Below are positions 32,294-44,224 of a stretch of DNA of 64,000 nt, piece by piece. The stretch lies in the NCBI GenBank assembly GCA_037355855.1, contig CM074758.1:6173001-6237000 (forward strand), written 5' to 3'. A model generated the notes under the pieces. The model ran no database searches, was not told where the DNA came from, and was given only the letters and a program-made list of their open reading frames with translations. The stretch's first letter is position 1. The number at the start of each line of letters is the position of its first letter. The DNA comes from Pseudo-nitzschia pungens (Eukaryota > Bacillariophyta > Bacillariophyceae > Bacillariales > Bacillariaceae). The position numbers were made by a program, and so were the translations under genes.

Positions 32294-33421
32294 GGATCAC
32301 GAATCCGGCACTGTGCCTCCAGCTCCCCTGGACCTGGATGCCAGATCAGCCCTGCTGACTGGGAAGACGCATAGAGGAGAACCCCCAGAAAGGAGGGAAG
32401 GAACCTACAGAGATGAGCCCTGTTGCAAACAAAATGTTCGAACTAAACTACAAAGCGCTCAGTCCGATCCAACGTGACAGCAACAATCAACCGATAAAAT
32501 AAAGATTCAATTATGGCAAACAAATGAATCAAATAGCAATAAAAGATCTGGACGCAGATCGGTTCGGACGCGAACTAATTGCACGGGTACAGACGCTTAT
32601 GCCAAATGAATCAGTCAATCGAATCGCAAACTGATATCGATAAGGGTACAGACGCAAAACGAAAGAATCGATCGATCATCGATAGGGTACAGCAGCAGCA
32701 ATAACAAGGACACCTTTGAACCCAAACAAAGGAATAGTCCACAGGGAGCTCCAAACAAAATATAAGAGCAATCCCACAAAATTATATTCGAACCCCACAG
32801 AGGTGCTCTGGATTTACGAAAATTCGAACCTCCAGTATACTGCTGCAACTACACCCAACCAAAAAGACCGGCAAAGTATCCGGCAAATCGCAATTGAATT
32901 TCCATATCAATTCACTATGAAACTAACAATGCGTCCCTTCTCTGCTTTTAACAAATCGCAGATACGGCAAGCAACAATTCAACGCTCCGGCTTTGAACAA
33001 CGATAACAATTCAACGCTCCAGCTTTTCACCTACCTAACTCCTACGGTATTACAGGAGGTGTTTTTATGCCTCAAAGCAATCAATTTTCAAATCCGCTCC
33101 ACTACCCCGAGAGGTACATCACAGTTGGGGGAGGAAAAGAATTTTCTTCGACTCTTTTTCTATTTTTAACAATATGTCGTTATGAAACTACGACAACCAA
33201 ATCAAAGAACAAGAAACAAATCTTCGATTCCTTGAATGTAAAAGAACCTTCTTCAATCCCAGTTCGATCTACATTACCATATATCTTCAGAATATTCCAA
33301 ACAGCATATTATCATCTTCAACCGGTTCTCCAAACAAGCATATATCTTCAACCGATACCACTCAACTCCGAACCTATACTATCGAACCACATACAAACTT
33401 CACCTAATCATTGGGGAACTA
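32294..33421 (+). other. Gyp-B non-coding 3' region (chimera 1)
   Basis: About 1.1 kb without a convincing gene. It holds several copies of the phrase GGGTACAGACGC, the phrase CCCACAGAGGTGCTCTGG (near 32793) shared with the LINE-A 5' region, and a conserved block near 33040-33150. In that block a hairpin CTCCT...AGGAG is followed by GTGTTTTTATG and the purine-rich GTTGGGGGAGGAAAAGAA. It ends in the polypurine-like TCATTGGGGAACTA just before the LTR. Confidence 0.65.
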
Positions 33422-33759
33422 TGTGACATGTTGACGTAGGTACCCTACGAGAGGCTCTAAATGATTATTGAATCCCGCATGTGCTCCAATACACAAGAAT
33501 ATATAAATAATATTCATGTACATATACTGAATATTATTCAAATATCAAGATAAACAAAGATTCCCATGAATCAACGATTATTGATATTATGCCTGCCGAA
33601 TAATATATCATTATTCGATCGTTCACCGATACTCAAAGAATCATTCCCATTTCGTAAAGTATTCAACCTTTCTCTTTTATAACACAATTTATTAACCTTC
33701 CATCTTTAAAATACCTCTATCCCGTATTACGCCATCTAATTCTACTCTAGACCGTAACA
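33422..33759 (+). repeat. Gyp-B-type LTR (338 bp), chimera 1
   Basis: Begins TGTGACATGT and ends CTAGACCGTAACA. The terminal bases match Gyp-A LTRs but the middle is unrelated (phrase AATGATTATTGAATCCCGCAT). Same type as 41130-41466, 48564-48921 and 51325-51682. Confidence 0.9.
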
Positions 33760-34488
33760 ATGTTATGCGAATTAAGAATGAGAACATATAAATTTTGCGG
33801 TCGTGAGTATAGCCACATTTTGGCATGCTTTTGCTTGGAATTGCTGCTGCTCTGCTGTGGACATGTGGTTTTGTTGTTGCGCGACTGTCGAAGGATCTGT
33901 TTCTTGGTAGGCTCTGTCTAGGATCACCTTGGACTTGTATGGATTGGCAAAGGAGATATCATCAGCAAAGAGTTTGGCATCTTCTAGTTCTTCCATGAGC
34001 ATGCTGTGGTTGTCATGGTATAAGGATGTGTCCTTCATAGGAATGGTTCTATCCATCCACTGAATTGCTCCTTTGTTGAATAGGAGATTGATCTTTGCTA
34101 GGTGGAGAAAGTCTCTGCCTAGTATCAGATCATATTTGCAGTTAGGGGAATGGAAGAGCCTTGCCTCTTGTCGGTCGATGGTGTAGTTGCCAAACTCTTG
34201 TAGCTTGAGATTCTTCATGATGATGTATTCTGTAGTATCAAAGCTTCCATTTGCTGTGGTTGTTAAGACTTGGTGCTTGCTTCTTATTGGCATGGTGCCA
34301 AATGGTAGGGCTCGTTTGTTGATTAGCGTTCCGGACGATCCACTATCAAGTAGTGCGAGTAGTGGTCTTGATTTCGTTGGTATGCCTTGTATGTACTGTA
34401 CTGTGGTTAGTAGAATAGGAGCCACGTTGCTCTTATTCGGGGATGCCTGTTCTGCTGTATATTTAGTTGTATTTCCAGCAGTCGACAG
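33760..34488 (-). pseudogene. Gyp-A fragment: LTR part fused to protease-RT linker, minus strand
   Basis: 33760-33834 matches the middle of a Gyp-A LTR on the minus strand. It then joins protease and protease-RT linker sequence (33831-34488) at a TTGC microhomology, skipping RT, RNase H, integrase and half of the LTR. The protease active site L-L-D-S-G-S-S-G is readable. The other end runs into LINE-A at a GCAG microhomology near 34485. Confidence 0.78.
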
Positions 34489-36262
34489 CAGATACAGGGT
34501 CACTTCTGAACTCATTTCTGACAAACCAGCCTGTGCTGATGTGCTTGTCTGCCCTGTTATTTGCGGACAGGTTGTACGTGTGGTTGGGTCCTCTGCCTTT
34601 GTTTCCGAACCTCCTGACATGGATCCTCTGGAGTACAATCCATATGATTCTCTTCCAGACTCCCCTGCAGATGCCTTTGATGCACTCTGTGCGTCTCCAA
34701 GGGTACTTCTCCACAAATATTCCCTACCACAGGCTGGCTGTCAGCACCTTGTTGATGCTATTGAGAGTGGTACTGCCAGTGCTGTATGTGATGGTTCATT
34801 TGATCCGGACCTTCTCAGAGGAACTTCTGCTTTCATTCTGTCACCCAATACCTCCACCAAGTCTGCTTCATTGTTCCTCACAGGATATAATTTTGTCAGT
34901 GGGTCCCCTGAGGATCAATCATCCTATAGGAGTGAACTGGCAGGCATCATTGGGGTTCTCACCTGTTGCACTGCTCTGGTGAGTCTTTTTGATATTTCTT
35001 CTGGCTCTCTCACCATTGCTCTGGACGGTGACACAGCTCTCAAACAGGCTCAGGGATCTTGGCCTTTGGTTATTTCCCAGAAGTCTTTTGATTATGTTTA
35101 TGTCATCAGAAACATGATTTCTGCCCTGCCAATCTCTGTGCACTTTCAGTGGGTTCAGGGACATCAAGCTGGACTCTTTCTTGATTGGTGGGCCCTTCGC
35201 AATCATCAGGTTGACAGCATGGCCAAGGCATTTCTCTCTGTCCATAGAGCTTCTGCCCATCACTATCCCAGACTTGTGTTTGAGCCTTGGGCATTTTCTA
35301 TCAATGGTTGCAAGTGTTCAAGGTTTGATCAGAATGCTTTGCATGTTGCCATTTCTGGTCCTCCTCTTCTTAAATATTGGCAGACCCACCATGATATTCC
35401 CATTCCACAACCTGTTTTGAGTTCCATCCATTGGTGTGCCCATCTGTCTGCCTTTAAGCGTTTACCTCCTGGCATGCAAAGGTGGTTTGTCAAATTTGCT
35501 TCTGGATGCATTGGTGTTGGCAACCAACTACTTCACTACCAGTATCAGGATCACTCCAGGTGCCCATTGTGTGATGCAGACAACAAGAAGGTTTCTCATG
35601 TGCTCTCCTGCAAGGACACTGGGGCAGTACAGCACAGTGTGTCTGCCTTCACTGGATCACTGCAGCAGCGGCTTGAAGTTGAACAAACTGATCCATCATT
35701 GGTTGTTGCCATTGTGGATCTTCTCACCAGAGTTCGGAAGGGCCAGCGCATTTATCCATCATCCTACTCACTTGCAATTGCTTCTGCTGTCAGGGCACAG
35801 AGGACTATTGGTTGGCACAACTGGCTTCTTGGTAGGAGATCTCCTCGCTGGTACCAAATCCAGGCTGACTACTACTCCCACATTGGAAGCAAGCGCTCTC
35901 CCAAACGTTGGGCTACAGCTATCATCCATCAGTTCTTTCTTACCTCCTGGGATCTTTGGACCTATAGGAATGAACGACTCCATGGTCCTGGGGGTACCCT
36001 TGAAGCTGAACAACACCAATCTATTGATGCTTCCATCACCTCTGAATTGGCCATTGGTGCAGCTGGTGCACTTCCCCAGTCACACTCCCTTTTACAAACC
36101 CCTTTCCAAGTCCTACAAGGTTACACCCTGACTGCCAAGAGGCAGTGGCTTGCAACCATCCACCTTGCCAGGAAGCAGTATGCAGCGCCTGTCCAACCTG
36201 TGCAGCCCTACCAACGAGAGGCTGCTCTCCTACGAGCCTGGCTTACTGGACCTCAGGGTTGA
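34489..36262 (+). pseudogene. LINE-A ORF2 C-terminal part, uninterrupted (RNase H, zinc finger)
   Basis: A 5'-truncated copy, open to TGA at 36260-36262, about 590 codons. It gives the reference reading for the copy split at 5220-10963. RNase H residues: D (V-C-D-G-S-F), E (R-S-E-L-A-G), D (A-L-D-G-D-T), H (V-Q-G-H-Q-A-G) and D (H-Q-V-D-S-M-A-K). The zinc finger is C-P-L-C-D-A-D-N-K-K-V-S-H-V-L-S-C. The open frame extends artificially into antisense Gyp-A sequence upstream. Endonuclease and RT are lost. Confidence 0.9.
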
Positions 36263-36560
36263 TTCCACTTTGTACCTTGGTTTTGTCCTCTGTTCCTGCT
36301 CCTCATCCTGTCCCATCCCTTTTGATACTGGTTTGAATCCCAATATCTTCCTTCCCATCTCCCTTTCTCTCAAGTCCCTTTTTTGTGGGACTTGTTTGTC
36401 TTTTTCCCTGCTTGATGTTCAAGGTTTGTTTGAAAATTTGTCGTTCTGCCACTTGGGGTCCTGACTCTTCGATGGAGGCGACGTTAAAGTCTGGTTACAG
36501 ACTGAGTAATTTAGTTTCACCTTCGGTGATTAAAGTTATTTAAATACGTATATTATTATT
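36263..36560 (+). other. LINE-A 3' UTR and ATT tail
   Basis: Carries both hairpins (AGTCTG-GTTA-CAGACT, then TCACC-TTC-GGTGA) and an ATT tail ending at 36560. Gyp-A protease sequence on the minus strand follows without a gap. Confidence 0.87.
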
Positions 36561-36728
36561 AGGGGAATGGAAGAGCCTTGCCTCTTGTTGATTGATGGTA
36601 TAGTTACCAAACTCTTGTAGCTTGAGGTTCTTCATGGTGATGTATTCTGTAGTATCGAAGCTTCCATTTGCTGTGGTAGTTAAGACTTGATGTTTGCTGC
36701 GAGTCGGTATATTGCCAAATGGTAGTGC
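36561..36728 (-). pseudogene. Outer piece of the left palindrome arm (Gyp-A protease)
   Basis: Mirrors 54729-54896 almost perfectly. It was separated from the rest of the left arm (44518 onward) by the insertion at 36729-44517; AGTGC at 36724-36728 and 44518-44522 is the target duplication. Confidence 0.9.
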
Positions 36729-37021
36729 CGTGACGGGCTAGCGTAGCTAGCAGTCACGATTAAATAATTAACCAAATCCCACATGTAAGCCGCCCGGCTT
36801 TACATATAGGAGCTGACCGGTGTTTGAATACAAATATTCAAACTGTATGCCGGACGCTCCAGCAATGCATGTGCGCCGTTATTCAAATAGTAGTAAGACG
36901 CGCTCGTGTATATTCAAACGTTCATTCAAACGTTCACACGAAAACTGAAATGCTCTCTTAAGAGTTAACAATTAGTCACAATTTACATACTACTCCAAAA
37001 TTTCTACTCTAGACCGTAACA
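36729..37021 (+). repeat. Gyp-A LTR (293-bp variant), chimera 2, 5' LTR
   Basis: Pairs with 44225-44517. The first base is C where other LTRs have T. The middle (GCCGCCCGGCTTTACATATAGG and onward) differs from the 321-bp LTRs. CAGTAATTACTG follows at 37022-37033. Confidence 0.92.
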
Positions 37022-37139
37022 CAGTAATTACTGTTTGTGCTTTACAGTAGAAACAGTAGAACTCAGTACTGAATTTAAAAACCAAACGAACCTCCCTTAT
37101 CCTCAACAAAACAAGCAACTTGTATCTCCAACAAGCAAC

Positions 37140-38177
37140 ATGGCCGGCATATACAGAGACCCCCCAATTGCCTACAAGAGCTTCTTCAATCGAACCAAGC
37201 CCAAGCTCTTCACCCTGTACAATGTCGACGAGGACCGAACTGACAGCATGAAGGTCCCCCTGTTCACCGAGACCGGGGGACTAGAAGAACTGCTCTTTGT
37301 GGAGGAGTCTTTCCGAAACGCCGCCAAGCTTCTAAGATTGCCCATAGATATCTATCTCACCCACTTCAGTCGTTGTCTCACTACTGACGCGCAGAGTAAG
37401 TGGAATGAGATGATAAAGGATCCACTGGACCCAGAAGAATACCAATACTCGCAAGAAGAAATTGGTGGATATGACCAAGCGTTCCTGGACTTCACCAAGC
37501 TCTACTGCAACGCCAGAGACGCCAGAGATATCATGCACACCTATCTATGAAGCGCGGAATGCCGGAAGACGCCATCAGTAACATGCAAAGAACATGCAGA
37601 CCGGATCCTTGTCCTCATGAAGTACACCCAGAAGCTTGATGGAAGCAGCGCTCCCCTCTCTAAAGTGGAGAAACTCACCATTCTGTTGCACTCTTTCCCG
37701 TCCGCATGGATCGAGAGCTATGGAATTATCCGCAGTGGCATTCAAGAAGATACCACAGTTCAGCATATTGTGGATCATATGAGCTGTCACGAACACCAAG
37801 CCAACAAGAAGAGCAACAAGAACAATAACAAGCAACAGAAACGCTCTAACAATTCCAACAGCAATAATAACAACAACTCTTGAAAGCGCAACTCGCACAA
37901 CCACAAAGGAAACAACAACAACAAGAAATCCAATCCCTGCAGGATCCCCGGACACAACCATGATTGGTCGGAGTGCTCAAAGAACAAGTACTCCAAGAAT
38001 TACAACAAGCCTCCTCATTCTAAACAACCTGAAACCTTCCATACCCAGGCCCACCTGGTCTCCGGAAGCAACGAGGCCTTCCAAGCTCACATGAGAGCTG
38101 CCATGGAATCCTACCATACAGCACACGGAGGTCGGACCGAAAGAAGCATAGACGGGGAACTCGTATGGCTCCCCTGA
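37140..38177 (+). pseudogene. gag: Gyp-A Gag in chimera 2, two nonsense codons
   Basis: 346 codons long. TGA at 37548-37550 stands for the CGA seen in the copy at 29215, and TGA at 37881-37883 for a CGN Arg codon in other copies. The zinc knuckle is C-R-I-P-G-H-N-H-D-W-S-E-C. The natural stop TGA CTC is at 38175-38180, in frame with the protease reading that follows. Confidence 0.88.
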
Positions 38178-38885
38178 CTCTCTTCTCAATCACAGGCCAA
38201 GCCCCAGAAGCCCCCGGCTTCAACTAAACCAGCAATCACCTTGCCTCCAGCTCCCCAGGAACTGGATGCCAGCACAGCCCTGCTGTCTGGGATGACGCAT
38301 GGAGGAGATCTCCCGGATAAAGAGGGGAAGGAACCTACAGGATGGAGTATTCCTGTTGAAAGCTCAGCAAAGCCTGCTATCACAGCAGCAAAAACAATCA
38401 TTCGCAACATCCTACAGGATATATCAAACGTGGATACGAATCGAAACCAACCGAATCGATCCAAGGGTACAACAGACGCATCATCGGAACCGACTGCTAC
38501 AGGCGATCCGAATAAGACAGCAGCAGCAACAAATGGACCATTCTTGTCTCTAGCAAGAACCTGGTCTACGGGCACAGCAAAAAATCTCTATTGCAATACT
38601 CAAAACTCCAAAGACTAAACCAAAGGAGGTGCGCTGGAGCAAAATTATTTAAAGCTGCTGTCGACTGCTGGAAATACAGCAGAACAGGCATCGAATAAGA
38701 GCAACGTGGCTCCTATTCCGAATAAGAGCAACGTGGCTCCTATTCTTCTAACCAACGTACAGTACATACAAGGCATCCCTCTCAAAGCAAGACCGCTACT
38801 AGCGCTACTAGATAGTGGATCCTCCGGAACTCTAATCAACAAGAGAGCACTACCATTCGGAACCATACTAACCAGAAGCAAACAT
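38178..38885 (+). pseudogene. Gyp-A linker and protease start, truncated at the same chimera junction
   Basis: Same structure as 30253-30921, including the shared TAA, the duplicated GAATAAGAGCAACGTGGCTC phrase and the switch to GAACTCAGTACTGAATCC after R-S-K-H-Q. From about 38585 to 39065 it looks identical to 30620-31100. Confidence 0.87.
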
Positions 38886-39069
38886 CAGGAACTCAGTACT
38901 GAATCCAAAACAACCTTTATCCTAAACAACAGGGATATATCGATACCCTGACAAGCAAAAATCCTACAATCGGAACCTCCAAAAGAACCGATCGAACGAA
39001 ATCTACGAACTACGAAACGCCGATACGAATCGATCGAACGCCGAATCGATCGAACCATACAAATCAACC

Positions 39070-40134
39070 ATGGCAGGACTGTACAGAGATCCTCCAATCA
39101 ATTACATCCCTTCATTCAAGAGAAGCAAGCCCAAAAGAACCAAGCTCTCCATTACAAATCCCAATGGGAAACAAGACAGCATGAAGATCCCTCTATTCAC
39201 CAACAGAGGAGGACTAGAGGAATTTCTATTTGTTGAAGAAGCCTTCAGGAACGCCGCAAAGCTCCTGGGATTACCAACCACCGACTACATTACTTACTTC
39301 AGCAGATGTCTAAATACAGACACTCAATCCAAGTGGAATGAAATGCTACAGGATCCCCTGGATCCAGGTGAATTCCAATATGAAGAAAGCGCCGAAGGAT
39401 ATGAAGCAGCAATCATTGATTTTATCAAGGACTATTGCAATGCAAAAGACGCCAAAGATATCATGCATACATACCTTCGAACGCTGAAGAAACCAAGCAC
39501 TGTTTCATGCAAAGACCATGCAGACCGAATGCAAATTCTCTTCAAATATACCAAAAGACTCCAAGGAAATGGAACTGACCTATCACCAACCGAAGCTAAG
39601 ACCATTCTGCTGCACACCTTTCCAAGCAAATGGATCAACAGCTATGGTCTAATCCACCAAGGAATCCAAGAGAATACCACTGTACAGTTTATAGTGGACC
39701 ACATGAGCTGCTTAGAACGTCAAACGAAACGAAAAGCGGCGAACGCTGACAGCAATAACAACAGCTCTGATTCGGACGCTGACAGCATCGACAGCAACAG
39801 CTCAAATTCTGACAGCGACAGTGACAGTGACAGCGACGCTGAATCCGAAGAAGAAGAGCAAGAACAAGAGCCATCCAATGGCAAAAGGAAATACAACAAT
39901 CCCTGCAGAATTCCAGGACATGACCACGATTGGTCCGAATGCCCAAAGAACAGATATTCCAAAAGGAGCAATAGCAGCAACAACAGCACGGCTACGACTC
40001 CTAGCAATGAAACTGGAAGCACTGCTTCAGAATCGCTCCAAGCCCACGAACAGCAAGCAATTGAATCCTATTGCATGCAACACGGAGGCCGAGTCGAAAG
40101 ACAATCTGATGGCAGTCTCCGATGGCAACCATAG
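39070..40134 (+). CDS. gag: Gyp-B Gag (chimera 2)
   Basis: 354 residues, ATG 39070 to TAG 40132-40134. Capsid-like part as in Gyp-A; residues about 217-272 are an acidic Ser/Asp then Glu tract. Zinc knuckle C-R-I-P-G-H-D-H-D-W-S-E-C; C-terminus R-W-Q-P as in the copy at 50010-51080, so this is probably the standard Gyp-B Gag end. A TAA follows shortly after the stop, so no pol extension exists. Confidence 0.87.
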   Translation: MAGLYRDPPINYIPSFKRSKPKRTKLSITNPNGKQDSMKIPLFTNRGGLEEFLFVEEAFRNAAKLLGLPTTDYITYFSRCLNTDTQSKWNEMLQDPLDPGEFQYEESAEGYEAAIIDFIKDYCNAKDAKDIMHTYLRTLKKPSTVSCKDHADRMQILFKYTKRLQGNGTDLSPTEAKTILLHTFPSKWINSYGLIHQGIQENTTVQFIVDHMSCLERQTKRKAANADSNNNSSDSDADSIDSNSSNSDSDSDSDSDAESEEEEQEQEPSNGKRKYNNPCRIPGHDHDWSECPKNRYSKRSNSSNNSTATTPSNETGSTASESLQAHEQQAIESYCMQHGGRVERQSDGSLRWQP

Positions 40135-41129
40135 CCACTCGAACAAACAACAATATAAGGATCACAGTATCCAGCACCGTGCCTTCAGCTCCCCTGGAAC
40201 TGAATGCCAGCTCAGCCCTGCTGACTGGGAAGACGCATGGAGGAGAACTCCCAAAGAACAGAAGGGAAGGAACCTACAGAGATGAGCCCTGTTGCAAACA
40301 AAATGTTCGAACTAAATACAAATTGCGCTCAGTCCGATCCAACGTGACGGCAACAATCAACCGATAAAATAATACAATATAAAGCAAGCGATCTGGACGC
40401 AGATCAACTTGCAGGGGTACAGACGCAAAACAATATAATCGATCGATAATCGATAAGGGTACAGACGCAAACAAAATAAAAGGGTATAGCAGCAATAACA
40501 AGGCCAACCTTGTTCCGGACAAACAAATAGTCCACAGGGAGCTCCAGCAATAACAGAGCAATCCCACGAAATCCATATTCTACACCCACAGAGGTGCTCT
40601 GGAGTTCCAAAATTCCAAACTCCAGTAAACTGCTGCAAATAACACCTGAAAGTGAAAGACCGGCAAAAGTATCCGGCAAATGGCGAATGAATTAAATGAC
40701 TCATAACGTCACTAACAATGCGTCCCCCCTCTGCTTTTAAACACATACAATCGCAGATACGGCAAGCAACCCATCCAACGCTCGGCTTTTCACCTACCTA
40801 ACTCCTATTACAGGAGGTGTTTTTATGCCTAAGAGCAATCGAAATCGATTTTCCAATCAGCTCCACTACCCTGAGAGGTACATCACAGTTGGGGGAGGAA
40901 AAGAATTTTCTTCGTCTCTTTTGCTATTTTTAGCATGTCATTATGACCCTTCTCAAGAACAAGAAACAAATCTTCGATTTTTTGAGTATCACAAAGAACT
41001 TACTTCAAATGGCATATATCATCTTCAACCGGTTCTCCGAAGAAGCATATCTCTTTCCATCTATACTATTCAACTCCGAACCTCTACTATCGAACCACAT
41101 GCAAACTTCACCTAATCATTGGGGAACTA
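40135..41129 (+). other. Gyp-B non-coding 3' region (chimera 2)
   Basis: Same blocks as 32294-33421: GGGTACAGACGC copies near 40412 and 40455, CCCACAGAGGTGCTCTGG near 40589, the hairpin with AGGAGGTGTTTTTATG near 40812 and TCATTGGGGAACTA before the LTR. Short open frames in it (for example from 40825) are not conserved along their length. Confidence 0.65.
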
Positions 41130-41466
41130 TGTTACATGCTGACGTAGGTACCCTACGAGAGGCTCTAAATGATTATTGAATCCCGCATGTGCTCCAATAC
41201 ACAAGAATATCTATGATATTCGTGTATATATACTGAATATCCAACGGACCAGAATACACATACAATTCAAACAAGATTCCCATGACTCATCGATTATTGA
41301 TATTATGCCCGACGAACATTATTATTGTTCGATCGTTCATTCATTCCATACTCAAGAAATCATTCCCATCTCGTAAAGTATTCAACCATTCTCTTTTATA
41401 ACACAATTTATTAATCATACCTCTTTAAAATACTCCTATCGCATATTTCTACCTTAGAGTGTAACA
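41130..41466 (+). repeat. Gyp-B-type LTR (337 bp) inside chimera 2
   Basis: TGTTACATGC...TTAGAGTGTAACA. Directly followed by Gyp-A sequence encoding I-S-L-R-L-K-P-G, just upstream of RT. No second B LTR is present on the left side of the B segment. Confidence 0.88.
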
Positions 41467-44194
41467 GATCTCTCTAAGACTGAAGCCCGGATCCAAGCCC
41501 ATACACAAGAAGCCTTATCCAGTTGCATACAAGCGAGAAGACCTATTCAAAAGGGAGCTCCAGAATCTTTGTAATGATGGAGTACTCAAAAGATGCACTG
41601 GACCAGCTGAATGGGCATTCCCGACCTTTATTGTTCCAAAGAAGGACAACAGAGTTAGATGGGTATCAGACTTCAGAGAACTAAACGAACTCCTTGAAAG
41701 ACGTCCTTATCCAATTCCCCGGATACAAGATATCATGAACAAGCAAGGCAAATACACTCACTTCACCAAGATTGACTTGTCCATGCAATACTACTGCTTT
41801 GAATTGGATGACTTGAGCAAGAAGCTCTGCACCATAGTCACCCCTTATGGTTGCTATGAATACCAAAGACTACCAATGGGAGTTAAAGTCTCCCCGGATG
41901 TGGCGCAGCAGCTTATGGAAGATATTCTACAAGACACCGACTGCACTGTTTATATTGATGATATAGGCGTCTGGACCAATGGATCCTTTGACCTCCACAT
42001 GAAGACCATTGACAAGATCCTAGACCAGCTCAATCAAAATGGGCTCAAGTGCAACCCACTCAAGTGCGACTGGGCTGTACAAGAGACCGATTTCCTCGGC
42101 TATTGGATGACACCTACAGCTGTTAAGCCATGGAGAAAGAAAATAGAAGTCATCCTACACATGGCCCGACCAAGAACTGTAACCCAAGTCAAGTCCTTCC
42201 TAGGCGCCGTAGGATACTACAGAGATATGTGGCCTCGCAGATCCCATGTCTAAGCTCCTCTATTTGATATAACTGGGACCCCCAAGACTCCTCAAGCAGC
42301 GACCATCAAAGCCAAGCAAAGAAAAGCTCCTTCAGCTTTCACTTGGGGACCTGCCCAAGACAAAGCCTTTCAAGAAATGAAAGCAATGGTGGCAGCAGAT
42401 GCGCTGAACACCTATCCAGACCTTAACAAGCCCTTTGAACTGTACACTGATGCCTCAGACCTGCAACTTGGTGCTGCTATCCTACAAGATGGCAAACCGA
42501 TTGCATACTGGTCCAAGAAACTATCTGATGCCCAAAAGAACTATACTACTATGGAGAAAGAACTCCTAGCGATTGTACTCTGCTGCAAAGAGTACCGCAA
42601 AATGCTACTTGGGGGTGTTATCAATGTATACACTGACCATAAAAACCTTACCTTCCGAACGCTATCAGTCCAACGAGTCCTCCGGTGGAGACTATTCCTT
42701 GAAGAATTCGGTGTCAATCTCACCTATGTTGAAGGCAAGAAGAATGTTCTTGCTGATGCCTTCTCCAGACTCCCCAGGATGGATCCACCTACGAAAGGGA
42801 AGAAAGCCCTTGAAAAGGGCACCTTAATCGATTTCTTAAAACTTGAAGTCCCCAAGCAAGATGAAGAACTGTTTTTAGCAGAGTTCCCAAATCTATTCCA
42901 GCACTTATGCAATGACGCAGATCAGGAATTATACTCCTGCTTGCTGAACAATGAGTGTCTTATTAACCTACCAAACAACCAGGATCTACAATGCCCGGTT
43001 AACTACTCCAACATCTATCTCCATCAACAGAGGGACCCAACCATCAAGTTCAAGATTCAATCCAAAGCCTTCTTTTACCAAGAACTAGAGGGCAATAGCA
43101 TACTCTGCTACGCAAACCAATCCAATCCCGAATGCTGGAGAATCTACATCCCAGCATCCCTCACCAATGATACCATCAAATGGTATCATCTTCTGTTGGG
43201 TCACTGTGGATCCACCAGATTACATCAAACTATATCAGCCCACTTCTACGCTGACAACTTAACCAGCCTATGCAAGTCCTACATATGCCCAGACCACTGC
43301 ATCAAATACAAGAACCAACACTCTAAGTATGGCAAGCTCCCACCGAAAGAAGCCCCACTAGCACCATTCAACGAGGTGCATGTGGATTTGATAGGCCCTT
43401 GGAAGATCACCGCTCAGGGCAAGAACTACAACTTCAAAGCCCTCACCTGCATTGATCCTGTAACTAACCTCCTGGAGATTATCAGAATCAGAGACAAGTC
43501 CTCGCAGCATGTATCAGATCAATTCAAAAACTGCTGGCTTTCACGATACCCAAGACCTATCAAGTGCATCCATGATAATGGTGGTGAGTTCTTAGGAGCT
43601 GAATTTCAAACTACCCTCAAGCAGTATGGGATTCACTCAGCTCCTACAACAATAAAGAACCCACAATCAAATGCCATCTGCGAGCGCGTCCATCATACAG
43701 TGGCTGATATCCTACGAGTCCTCGTGCATGTCAATCCTCCACAGGCAAATACCAGAGCCAGTCAGCTCATGGACAATGCCCTGTCTACTTGTATGCATGC
43801 TTCCAGATGCGCTGTTAATGCTACCTTACAGGCATCCCCTGGATCCCTGGTATTCAATCGGGACATGCTGATAGATTTGCCTTTAACCTCCAATCTAATG
43901 GCACTACAGCAGCTACGACAGCAGGGGATTAATAAGGCTCTACTCAGAGACAATGCCAAGCGCAGGGAACATACCTTTCAACCCAACGACAAGGTATGGA
44001 TGCAAGAACCGGACCCGGACAAACTGCAGCCAAGACAAACGGGACCATTCCTGATCCAGCAAGTCAACAATAATGGCACAGTGAAATTGCAGAAAGCCCC
44101 CTCAATCGTTGAAACAGTGAACATCCGGAAGCTAACTCCCTACAAGGAACCAGAGCCAGAGTCGGAGTCGACAACCATCCACTGGTCGGCTTAG
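41467..44194 (+). pseudogene. pol: Gyp-A RT, RNase H and integrase in chimera 2, one nonsense codon
   Basis: Open in one frame to TAG at 44192-44194 except TAA at 42251-42253 (after R-S-H-V). RT: F-T-K-I-D-L-S and Y-I-D-D. RNase H: Y-T-D-A-S, M-E-K-E and Y-T-D-H-K. Integrase: zinc residues, H-V-D-L-I-G-P, H-D-N-G-G-E-F and N-A-I-C-E-R. GPY/F-like R-Q-T-G-P-F. The C-terminus I-H-W-S-A is identical to that of copy 1. It has no protease of its own upstream, because the chimera junction removed it. Confidence 0.92.
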
Positions 44195-44224
44195 ACATGG
44201 GGTTCGTTCAATCATGAGGCACTA

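Larger units (their letters stand above)
28769..33759 (+). mobile_element. Gyp-A/Gyp-B chimera, copy 1
   Basis: The 5' LTR is of type A (329 bp). It is followed by the A leader, gag A and a truncated A protease region. At about 30921 this changes without a break into the Gyp-B leader, then gag B, the B 3' region and a type B 3' LTR (33422-33759). RT and integrase are absent. The same junction occurs in the element at 36729-44517. No matching target duplication: left flank CTGCTC, right flank ATGTTATGCG within another LTR. Confidence 0.8.

Noticed and set aside
33054..33069. Bacterial or plastid Shine-Dalgarno (AGGAGGTG) and start codon.
   Set aside because: It is one arm of a hairpin in an LTR retrotransposon, and the following frames are not conserved between copies.
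33760..36728. Gyp-A pieces on both sides of LINE-A (34489-36560) as one element split by LINE insertion.
   Set aside because: The pieces overlap in the protease (34142-34310 versus 36561-36728) and differ at many bases, so they come from different copies.
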